Origin: Carnobacterium_B sp045617425
Lineage (GTDB): Bacteria > Bacillota > Bacilli > Lactobacillales > Carnobacteriaceae
Length of the DNA: 64,000 nucleotides
Direction of reading: 5' to 3'
Assembly: GCF_045617425.1 (NCBI RefSeq)
Contig: NZ_JAZLIO010000009.1
Span: 186,001-250,000, forward strand
Shown here one piece after another: positions 26,498 through 33,832 of the stretch (within the stretch, counting starts at the first letter, position 1; every line of letters begins with the position of its first letter). The position numbers and the translations under genes are program-made. Below the pieces are notes generated by a model that was not told the origin of the DNA, ran no database searches, and was given only the letters and a program-made list of their open reading frames with translations.

Positions 26498-27670
26498 TCA
26501 GCTCTCCTTTTCAACTGTTATTTCACTATTTTTTTCTATCACTATAGGATTTTCTTTCGTTCCTGTTAGCTGAACTCCCGGACCAATTTTTACACCTTTA
26601 TCTAAAATAACGTACTGCAATTCTGCACCTTGAGCAATTTTACAACCTTGCATAATTATAGAATATTTGACCGTTGCTGTTTTTTCTATTATGACTTTAC
26701 GAAAAACAATAGAATCTTCAACCGTTCCATCAATCACGCAGTCACTTGCCAGCTGTGAATTACTGATATCTGCTTCTTTTGAATAGTAGGTAGGTGCTCC
26801 GTTTTTGACTTTTGTAATGACCAGTTGACTACGATAAAATAACGCATTGTAATTATCTTCATCTAATAAATCCATGTTTGCCTGATAATAATTTGAAATG
26901 TTATCGATATTTTTCAAATATCCCGTATATTCAAAACTATTTACGGTATTTTCTTTTAAACTATGTCTAATTAAAACATTGATGTCTCCTTTTATTCGAT
27001 TACTAGCTGCTTCTCTTGTTAATTCGATAAATTTTTCAGCTTTCATAATTGCGATGCCCATACCAATCGCTATTTTTGTTTCTTCACTTGGAAGTTCATG
27101 AGCTGTAAGCAAATCAATGACCTTACTTTCTCCTTCTCCTTCAAATGTTAGGCATGTGTCAATAGAATCCGGTGAACAAAAATCCCTAGAAACATTTTTA
27201 TATACAACTGTAACGTCAGATTTACTATCGATATGGTTTCTCAAAACAGCCTTAAGATCGACATTGCACAGCATTTTACTACCCATAACAACGACATATC
27301 CTTTATTCGAATGTTGAACAAAGTCGATTTGATCTTGGTAGTAACTGCTAATTTGATCTGATTCCAACTGCTCCACAGCTTCTTTTATTTCGGCTCCAGA
27401 ATGAATAAATAATCCACCTCCAACGGTAGATTCCATTCCCCAAGGGTAACCGCTTCGGACATGATCCATTAACGCTCTTGCCCGACCCCTTACAAATATT
27501 GCAACTGAAGTTACCTCTGCACTATATAAACTTGAAAGTGGAAAATCAATTAACCTGTACCGTGAACCAAATGGCAATGCAGCAACTGCTCTTTTTTTTG
27601 TTAAAGGCATTAATTGAGATTCTGATTCATCCAGATTCAATACTGCACATAATTGTTCATTAATCTTCAT
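26498..27670 (-). CDS. glgD: glucose-1-phosphate adenylyltransferase subunit GlgD
   Basis: A 390-residue GlgD-type subunit. The N-terminus keeps the family order (LPFGSRYRLIDFPLSS at residues 32-47, GMESTVGGGLFIH) but lacks the GGxGTRL pyrophosphorylase loop of GlgC: LMPLTKKRAVAALPF stands in its place. GlgD is the non-catalytic or weakly active partner that raises GlgC activity in Bacillota. A left-handed beta-helix C-terminal domain is suggested by repeated I/V-G motifs. Its start overlaps the end of glgC by 11 bp, with GGAGGG before it. Confidence 0.9.
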   Translation of the reverse strand: MKINEQLCAVLNLDESESQLMPLTKKRAVAALPFGSRYRLIDFPLSSLYSAEVTSVAIFVRGRARALMDHVRSGYPWGMESTVGGGLFIHSGAEIKEAVEQLESDQISSYYQDQIDFVQHSNKGYVVVMGSKMLCNVDLKAVLRNHIDSKSDVTVVYKNVSRDFCSPDSIDTCLTFEGEGESKVIDLLTAHELPSEETKIAIGMGIAIMKAEKFIELTREAASNRIKGDINVLIRHSLKENTVNSFEYTGYLKNIDNISNYYQANMDLLDEDNYNALFYRSQLVITKVKNGAPTYYSKEADISNSQLASDCVIDGTVEDSIVFRKVIIEKTATVKYSIIMQGCKIAQGAELQYVILDKGVKIGPGVQLTGTKENPIVIEKNSEITVEKES

Positions 27671-28808
27671 CTTTTAGCCCTCCTACCTCTTCTGCATAGC
27701 CAACAACCGTAATATTCTTTTCCTCACCTTTCAGTTGTGCTCCATCATGAATTTTTGCATTTTCTCCAATGATAGCGCAATTGATTGTTACATTTTCTCC
27801 TATAGTCACATTTGCCATGATCAAGCTGTCTTTTATGATAGAATTTTTCCCCACTTTAACATTATGAGATAAAATAGAATGGTTAATTTCCCCAGCAATA
27901 TAGCATCCATCTGCAATCATAGAATCTGAAACTTTTGAAGATTTAGTCAAGAATTGAGGTGGCGCAGAAGGATTTTGTGTATACACCCTCCACGATGAAT
28001 CTCTTATATTTAAGGCATGGTTTGGATCTAAAAATTCCATATTTGCTTCCCAAAGACTTTCAATTGTTCCAACATCTTTCCAGTAGTCTTTAAATGCATA
28101 AGCAAATATATTTTCACTGTTTCTTAAGTAAGCTGGAATAACGTCTTTTCCAAAATCTTCCATTGTACGGTTTTTAGCGTGGTTATCAACGAGGTAACTT
28201 TTTAGCATAGGCCAGTCAAAGATGTAAATTCCCATTGAAGCTAAATTACTTTTAGGTTCTGATGGTTTTTCTTCAAATTCAATAATTCGGTCTGTCTGAT
28301 CAGTATTCATAATTCCAAAACGAGGTGCTTCTTCAAGAGGAACTGGAATGACTCCTACTGTTAGAGCTGCATTTTTTTCTTTATGGAATGCAATCATATC
28401 TTGATAGTCCATTTTATAAATATGATCACCTGAAAGAACCAATAGGTATTCTGGATTATAACGATCAATAAAATCAATATTTTGATAAATAGCATGAGCA
28501 GTTCCCTTAAACCACTTTTCTCCATCTACACTTGAATAGGGTTGTAGAATAGTAGCTCCACCATCGTGCGTGTTCAGTCCCCAGCTTTCCCCATTTCCGA
28601 CATGAGTATTTAATTCCAAAGGCTGGTATTGAGTCACAACGCCAACATTCTTGATTCCGGAATTAGCGCAATTGCTTAATGCAAAATCAATGATTCTATA
28701 TTTCCCACCAAATGGTACAGCCGGTTTAGCAATATCTTTAGTTAATTTTCCAAGCCGAGTTCCTTGTCCTCCTGCTAAAATCATAGCTAACGTTTCAGTT
28801 TTTTTCAT
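27660..28808 (-). CDS. glgC: glucose-1-phosphate adenylyltransferase GlgC
   Basis: A 382-residue ADP-glucose pyrophosphorylase: LAGGQGTRLGKLT at residues 12-24, KPAVPFGGKYRIIDFALSN, and the sugar-binding GEEKN-type end region. It makes ADP-glucose from glucose-1-phosphate and ATP, the committed step of glycogen synthesis. The ATG has no strong ribosome binding site of its own. It lies 4 bases after the stop of a 7-codon reading frame that does have one (28813-28836), so translation may depend on coupling. It overlaps glgD by 11 bp. Confidence 0.95.
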   Translation of the reverse strand: MKKTETLAMILAGGQGTRLGKLTKDIAKPAVPFGGKYRIIDFALSNCANSGIKNVGVVTQYQPLELNTHVGNGESWGLNTHDGGATILQPYSSVDGEKWFKGTAHAIYQNIDFIDRYNPEYLLVLSGDHIYKMDYQDMIAFHKEKNAALTVGVIPVPLEEAPRFGIMNTDQTDRIIEFEEKPSEPKSNLASMGIYIFDWPMLKSYLVDNHAKNRTMEDFGKDVIPAYLRNSENIFAYAFKDYWKDVGTIESLWEANMEFLDPNHALNIRDSSWRVYTQNPSAPPQFLTKSSKVSDSMIADGCYIAGEINHSILSHNVKVGKNSIIKDSLIMANVTIGENVTINCAIIGENAKIHDGAQLKGEEKNITVVGYAEEVGGLKDED

Positions 28809-28812
28809 TATA

Positions 28813-28836
28813 CTATTGGAAGAATCTACTTAGCAT
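28813..28836 (-). CDS. possible 7-codon leader peptide before glgC
   Basis: On the minus strand AGGAGGG at 28847-28853 and GAGGA nearer by precede ATG 28836. The frame encodes MLSRFFQ and stops 4 bases before the glgC ATG, in another frame. The ribosome binding site thus serves this short frame better than glgC. It may couple or dampen glgC translation. Too short for homology; the call rests only on position. Confidence 0.35.
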   Translation of the reverse strand: MLSRFFQ

Positions 28837-28862
28837 TCTTCCTCAACCCTCCTTTTTATCGA

Positions 28863-30788
28863 TTAATTTTTTGGTACTCCAAAAATTCTTTTTGGTCGTA
28901 AAATTAAAACACTCATTGCCGGTACAATCAATTCAATGGTATAATTTTGATGATGTGTCGTTTCTTTTATCGTTTTCAACGGTCCTTGCTGATGTGTCCA
29001 GACGCCACCATATTCATGCCTCTCAGTGTTTAAATATTCTTCGTAAACCCCTTCAAAAGGAACGCCTATTTTATACCCTTTACGTTCAATTGGAACAAAA
29101 TTACAAATGACTATTACAAAGTCACGCGGTTTTTTTCCTTTACGAATGAATGACAAAATGGTTTCAGTAGAATTATCCGCATCTAAGATTTGGATACCTT
29201 GTGTTTGGTGATCCATTTCCCAAAGTGCACGCTCTTTTTTATAAAGCAGATTTAGCGATTCCATAAAGTACAAATGCTTAGCATTCATTTCATCATCCAA
29301 ACTTTCCCATTCCAATCCTTCATGAATCCGCCATTCTAGAAATTGACCAAAATCATTTCCCATGAAATTTAATTTTTTTCCTGGGTGAACCATCATATAT
29401 GCTTCTAGCGTACGCAAGCTGGCAAATTGGTTGTAACGATCACCTGGCATTTTATGCATCAATGATTTTTTTCCATGGACCACTTCATCATGAGAAAATG
29501 GTAAAATAAAATTTTCATTGAATGCATACATAAAAGAAAAGGTGATTAAATTAAAATGATGTTTGCGAGATGATGGATCCATTTCAAAAAACTTCAGTGT
29601 GTCATTCATCCATCCCATATTCCATTTATAATTAAATCCTAAGCCCCCCATGTAGACAGGTTTTGTAACCTTTGACCAAGCGGTACTTTCTTCAGCTATC
29701 ATCAGCGTGTCAGGGTGCCTTTCAAATACTTTTTCATTTAATTTCTGTATGAATGCGACACCAACTTTATTATGGTTGCTTCCATCTTCATTAGGTATCC
29801 ATTCACCAATATCGTAATCAAGATACAACATACTCGATACTGCATCAACTCTTAACCCATCTAAATGAAATTGTTCGATCCAATAAAGAGCATTTGAAAT
29901 CAAAAAACTTTGAACTTGATCCTTTCCTAAATCAAAATTCATCGTACCCCATCGATTATTTTCTGCTTTATGTTTATCTTTGTATTCAAATTGAGGTGTT
30001 CCATCAAAATAAACCATTCCGTAATCATTTCGATTGAAGTGACCCGGTACCCAATCCATTAGCACACCAATGTTTGCTAAATGAGCCGCTTCTACAAAAT
30101 TTTGAAAATCTTCCATAGTACCAAACTTCGAAGACAACGCATAATAACCAGTCAATTGGTAACCCCAAGATGCATCTAAGGGATGTTCCATCAAGGGCAT
30201 AAATTCAATATGTGTGTACCCCATTTTTTTCACATAAGGAATTAATTCTTGTTGCAATTCTGGAATGGTGTACCATGAATCGTCTTCATGGTGTTTCCAT
30301 GAGCTGAGGTGTACTTCATAAATGTTCAGTGGGCGTTCATAGATAGAAAAACGTTTCTTACTTGATGTCCAAAGGCCGTCTCGCCATTTTTTTTCCGGCA
30401 AATTCTTTACGATAGATGCATCGTTAGGTCTTACTTCAAATTCAAAAGCGTATGGATCAATTTTTAATTTTACCGTTCCATCAGATTGTTCTATTCGGTA
30501 TTTATAGCATTGTCCTTCAATTGCTTGATCATTGAACACCGTCCAACAGCCAGTTCTCCCTATTCTTTCCATTTCAATTCCCATCTGCCAATCTGAAAAA
30601 TCACCTGTTAAGCCAACACTTTTTGCATTAGGAGCCCAAACGGTAAATCGAAACCCATCTTTTCCTTTGTAACTATCTTTTTTACATCCCATAATTAAAT
30701 AACTATCAAAATGCTCACCTGTGTTAAATAAATATAATTCTTTTTCAAGGTTATTTTTGGTTTCTTCATCCATCGATTTATTCGTCAC
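28863..30788 (-). CDS. glgB: 1,4-alpha-glucan branching enzyme
   Basis: A 641-residue GH13 branching enzyme with an N-terminal CBM48-like part (FTVWAPNAKSVGLTGDFSDW) and the catalytic regions DGLRVDAVSSMLYLDY (nucleophile Asp), LMIAEESTAW (Glu) and LPFSHDEVVHGK (His-Asp). It moves alpha-1,4 chain segments to alpha-1,6 positions. I choose GTG 30788 because GGGAG lies 8 bp upstream; the TTG at 30803 and the ATG at 30773 are alternatives. It is the first gene of the glycogen operon, with a leader of about 115 nt and a cre-controlled promoter. Confidence 0.92.
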   Translation of the reverse strand: MTNKSMDEETKNNLEKELYLFNTGEHFDSYLIMGCKKDSYKGKDGFRFTVWAPNAKSVGLTGDFSDWQMGIEMERIGRTGCWTVFNDQAIEGQCYKYRIEQSDGTVKLKIDPYAFEFEVRPNDASIVKNLPEKKWRDGLWTSSKKRFSIYERPLNIYEVHLSSWKHHEDDSWYTIPELQQELIPYVKKMGYTHIEFMPLMEHPLDASWGYQLTGYYALSSKFGTMEDFQNFVEAAHLANIGVLMDWVPGHFNRNDYGMVYFDGTPQFEYKDKHKAENNRWGTMNFDLGKDQVQSFLISNALYWIEQFHLDGLRVDAVSSMLYLDYDIGEWIPNEDGSNHNKVGVAFIQKLNEKVFERHPDTLMIAEESTAWSKVTKPVYMGGLGFNYKWNMGWMNDTLKFFEMDPSSRKHHFNLITFSFMYAFNENFILPFSHDEVVHGKKSLMHKMPGDRYNQFASLRTLEAYMMVHPGKKLNFMGNDFGQFLEWRIHEGLEWESLDDEMNAKHLYFMESLNLLYKKERALWEMDHQTQGIQILDADNSTETILSFIRKGKKPRDFVIVICNFVPIERKGYKIGVPFEGVYEEYLNTERHEYGGVWTHQQGPLKTIKETTHHQNYTIELIVPAMSVLILRPKRIFGVPKN

Positions 30789-30924
30789 TCTATTCACTCC
30801 CAACTTTCAACCCGTCATTCTTTCATCGTTCTATCATTGTATTTTCATTTTACAATGTATTTATCTAATAATCGAACTATTTTTTACTTTCTTTAAAATT
30901 AACTTATTTTTTAACTCTGTAGTT

Positions 30925-30930
30925 ATTATA
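30925..30930 (-). promoter_or_regulatory. glycogen operon promoter (-10 box)
   Basis: On the minus strand TGGTATAAT is an extended -10. The -35 position (about 30948-30953) is poor and falls inside the cre site. Confidence 0.6.
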
Positions 30931-30940
30931 CCACTACTAA

Positions 30941-30955
30941 AGGAAAACGCTTACT
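30941..30955 (+). promoter_or_regulatory. cre site (CcpA) over the glg promoter
   Basis: AGGAAAACGCTTACT matches WTGNAANCGNWNNCW at all but one position. It overlaps the -35 region of the glycogen promoter, so CcpA binding should block transcription when sugar is plentiful. Confidence 0.65.
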
Positions 30956-30989
30956 GATATGTTAATGTGGTTTTCCATTAAAAAAATAA

Positions 30990-31016
30990 CCTAAAAAGGA
31001 TGATCAACTTTTTAGG
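30990..31016 (-). terminator. terminator of the gene remnant
   Basis: CCTAAAAAG (30990-30998) pairs with CTTTTTAGG (31008-31016), with a T-rich run on the minus strand. It follows the stop of the degraded gene at 31035. Confidence 0.65.
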
Positions 31017-31034
31017 ATAATACAAAAAAAACAC

Positions 31035-31408
31035 TTAATTGTTCTTATTTTTTATTAATTGTGTTTCCTTATCATCTAATTTAATAGCATACGTAATGAT
31101 TATTGCACCTAGCAAATCCATTAGACTCCCAATAACAAGTCCATCTAATCGAGCTTGAACCAAATTTAGTATAAAGTGAGCTTTTGATAAATTTGAGAGT
31201 AAAACTGCTCCTGGATTTGTATAAAATTGGCCAATCAGTAAACCATAGTTGTTTCTTAGACGCGTTTTACCTGAGTCATTCTTGTAGTACTTTTCGTATA
31301 CGCTCCTATTTAACTTATACCTCTTTTCATATTTTTAATATCTTCCTTCAAAAATTCAATTTCACTAGCCTCACTTAATCTGTCTAAATTATATTTAACA
31401 TCAAAATG
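31035..31408 (-). pseudogene. frameshifted remnant of an unknown gene
   Basis: Two minus-strand frames join into about 120 protein-like codons with no start codon. The first runs from about 31408 (DVKYNLDRLSEASEIEF) and ends at a stop near 31310 after MKRGIS. The second begins near 31325 and reads YKLNRSVYEKYYKND, then NYGLLIGQFYTNPG, ending KNKNN at 31035. A single indel near 31312-31330 would link them (MKR to YKLNR). Its tail is hydrophobic (about LDGLVIGSLMDLLGAIII). A terminator follows. No family is recognised. The 768-bp gap between glgB and the NfeD gene (30789-31556) is otherwise promoter, cre and leader sequence. Confidence 0.55.
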
Positions 31409-31556
31409 TCACTAGATAAATAACAAAAAAAGATTAGGAAATGTTGAGTTAAAAGTGCGTTACTGTGTTACTAATGGTAAAATGATAGTAGGTAAGTCCA
31501 ATTACAACTTAGTCAGGCAACTATTAAAGGAGCTTATCGTAAAGGGGGTGAACAGA

Positions 31557-32156
31557 TTGGAAATACTATTATTGACTGTTGGTTTTGTTGGTTTAGTAAT
31601 AGCGGCATTAACGCCTCAATCTACTTTAGGAGGACTATTGGCATTAGCAAGTTTTGGTGGCTATTTTTATTTGAATAGTTTAGAAAATTGGATTCCCATC
31701 ATTATTTTTATTTTAGGGATCTGTCTTCTGATTTTTGAAGTTTTTATACCAGACTTTGGTGTAGCAGGTATAATTGGTTTTCTTTTAATCATCGGTGGTG
31801 TCTATTTAACCAATAATGATTTAGGAACAACCTTGCGGGATTTAAGTATCGCTGTCGTCGCATCTTCATTTTTGGTGATCATGCTCATACGAAGAGGTTA
31901 CTCGCTGACACATTTACAAAAACTCGTTCTTAATAATAACTTAGATAGAAAAAGCGGATTTTCAAGCAACAATGATGCTACAGCTTATTTAGGAAAAACT
32001 GGAAAAACAACTACTTCTCTTAGACCATCTGGAAAAGTAGCATTCGATGGTACAGAGTTAGATGTTGTCAGTACAGGCGAACATATTGATGAAGGTACTC
32101 CCGTTATTGTCACAAAAGTAGAAGGATATAAAATTATTGTTAGGAGAGTGGATTAA
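31557..32156 (+). CDS. NfeD family membrane protein (short form)
   Basis: A 199-residue NfeD protein without the N-terminal ClpP-like protease part. Several membrane segments (about residues 2-95) are followed by a soluble OB-fold domain with GKTGKTTTSLRPSGKV and GTPVIVTKVEGYKIIV. NfeD proteins pair with flotillins or stomatins and help organise membrane domains. I place the start at TTG 31557 because AAAGGGGG lies 8 bp before it; the ATG at 31455 precedes a -10-like box. It is first in an operon with floA. Confidence 0.8.
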   Translation: MEILLLTVGFVGLVIAALTPQSTLGGLLALASFGGYFYLNSLENWIPIIIFILGICLLIFEVFIPDFGVAGIIGFLLIIGGVYLTNNDLGTTLRDLSIAVVASSFLVIMLIRRGYSLTHLQKLVLNNNLDRKSGFSSNNDATAYLGKTGKTTTSLRPSGKVAFDGTELDVVSTGEHIDEGTPVIVTKVEGYKIIVRRVD

Positions 32157-32158
32157 AC

Positions 32159-33160
32159 ATGACAACAGTTGCAGAGAGCCCCACAAATTGGATTGGCTTT
32201 TTATTCATAGCCATTATCGTTATTATCGTTATTAGTTTATTTTTCCGTTTTGTACCCGTTGGATTATGGGTTACTGCCTACTTCTCAGGCGTGAAAGTTA
32301 ATATAGGAACACTTGTAGGAATGCGCTTAAGACGAGTGACTCCGCAAAATATCATTCGTCCGTTGATCAAAGCGACTAAAGCCGGTTTAGATATTGATAT
32401 CAATGAATTAGAAGCCCATTATTTAGCCGGTGGTGACATTAATCAAGTGATTGATGCTTTGATTGCCGCACAACGTGCAAATATTGACTTAGTTTTCAAG
32501 CAAGCTGCTGCAATTGACTTAGCAGGAAGAAACGTTTTTGAAGCTGTTCAAGTCAGTGTTAATCCAAAGGTTATTGAAACACCGGTCATTGCAGCAATGG
32601 CAATGAACGGTATCGAAGTTAAAGCTCGTGCTAAAGTAACTGTCCGTGCAAATATCGAACGTTTAGTCGGTGGTGCCGGTGAAGAAACCATCATTGCTCG
32701 TGTTGGTGAAGGAATTGTAACCACCGTTGGTAGTGCAGCTAAACACACAGATGTTTTAGAAAATCCGGATTCTATCTCGAAAACAGTTTTAAGAAAAGGA
32801 TTAGATTCTGGTACTGCTTTTGAAATTCTTTCCATTGATATTGCAGATATTGATGTTGGTCGTAACATCGGTGCCAGCTTACAAATGGAACAAGCTCAAG
32901 CAGATAAAAATATCGCACAAGCTAAAGCAGAAGAAAGACGTTCTATGGCGATTGCCCAAGAACAAGAAATGATTGCTGAAGTTCAAAAAATGCGTGCACG
33001 CGTAGTGGAAGCTGAAGCTGAAGTACCTTTGGCTTTAGCCGAAGCTTTAAAATCAGGAAACTTAGGCGCAATGGATTATTACAATATGAATAATGTTAAT
33101 GCCGATACTAAAATGAGAAATTCTATTTCAGATTCTACTGAGAGAGAAAGTGATAGATAA
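32159..33160 (+). CDS. floA: flotillin-like protein FloA
   Basis: A 333-residue FloA (YqfA-type) protein: one N-terminal membrane segment (about residues 10-30), the YFSGVKVNIGTLVGMRLRRV block, a PHB-like domain, and an A/E-rich coiled coil late in the chain (about residues 240-300). It marks lipid-raft-like membrane microdomains and affects secretion, signalling and cell-wall functions. It follows the NfeD gene by 2 bases with GGAGAG before it. The order NfeD-FloA is the usual one in Bacillota. The next gene overlaps its stop codon. Confidence 0.95.
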   Translation: MTTVAESPTNWIGFLFIAIIVIIVISLFFRFVPVGLWVTAYFSGVKVNIGTLVGMRLRRVTPQNIIRPLIKATKAGLDIDINELEAHYLAGGDINQVIDALIAAQRANIDLVFKQAAAIDLAGRNVFEAVQVSVNPKVIETPVIAAMAMNGIEVKARAKVTVRANIERLVGGAGEETIIARVGEGIVTTVGSAAKHTDVLENPDSISKTVLRKGLDSGTAFEILSIDIADIDVGRNIGASLQMEQAQADKNIAQAKAEERRSMAIAQEQEMIAEVQKMRARVVEAEAEVPLALAEALKSGNLGAMDYYNMNNVNADTKMRNSISDSTERESDR

Positions 33161-33771
33161 TGAATACTTTAATAGCCCTTGTCGTTTTATTTCTTATAGG
33201 GACTACATTCTTTTCTATTATCGCTACTATTTACCGTTTTTTCATTACGTCTATCGTAGGCAACTCTTCTCCATCACAAAATAATCAAAGGCAAACTTAT
33301 CAAAGAGAAGAATTAGAAAAGAATGAGTCTGTTTCTTTAAAAGATGCCTTTTTAACAAACAATACCACTCGACAAAAGTATGCAAGCAACGCTAAGGATT
33401 CTTCACAAAAACGAAACCAACAAGCGCATGCAAAACAATTGTCTAGTCGCATGCAACAAGATGCAGATCATAAAAGAGGCGGCAACCTACAACAAAATAC
33501 TAAAAGAAAATCAGAACCCGTTCGATCTTCTACAGCTCCAAATTCAACTCTATTTAATGCACATGACGTTAATAAAAGTAAAAGTCAGACGCTTTTTGAT
33601 AGAGATGACCTAACTTCATTAACCCCAATTGATAAGGTAACTTCTACTAGAAAATCAAGTTACCAAACTGAGGTTAAAGCTAAAAATCTTCATTTTCAAA
33701 ATGATTATGTAAAAGGAATTATCTACAAAGAAATGCTAGATAAACCTGTTAGTTTAAGAAACAATAAATAG
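33160..33771 (+). CDS. membrane-anchored hydrophilic protein of the NfeD-FloA operon
   Basis: A 203-residue protein with one N-terminal membrane segment (about residues 3-28) and then a long, low-complexity region rich in Q, N, K and S, ending in a short more ordered tail (FQNDYVKGIIYKEML). Its ATG overlaps the floA stop (TAATG), so it is translationally coupled. In B. subtilis the third gene of this operon, yqfB, codes for a protein of about 74 residues; this one is much longer. I recognise no domain. Partnering with FloA is inference from position. Confidence 0.7.
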   Translation: MNTLIALVVLFLIGTTFFSIIATIYRFFITSIVGNSSPSQNNQRQTYQREELEKNESVSLKDAFLTNNTTRQKYASNAKDSSQKRNQQAHAKQLSSRMQQDADHKRGGNLQQNTKRKSEPVRSSTAPNSTLFNAHDVNKSKSQTLFDRDDLTSLTPIDKVTSTRKSSYQTEVKAKNLHFQNDYVKGIIYKEMLDKPVSLRNNK

Positions 33772-33777
33772 AGCAGT

Positions 33778-33826
33778 AAATAAACCAATAAGAAAGTTCT
33801 TATAGAACTTTCTTATTGGTTTATTT
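33778..33826. terminator. bidirectional intrinsic terminator
   Basis: Perfect 23-bp arms (33778-33800, 33804-33826) with a 3-nt loop lie between convergent operons. Confidence 0.9.
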
Positions 33827-33832
33827 TATTTA

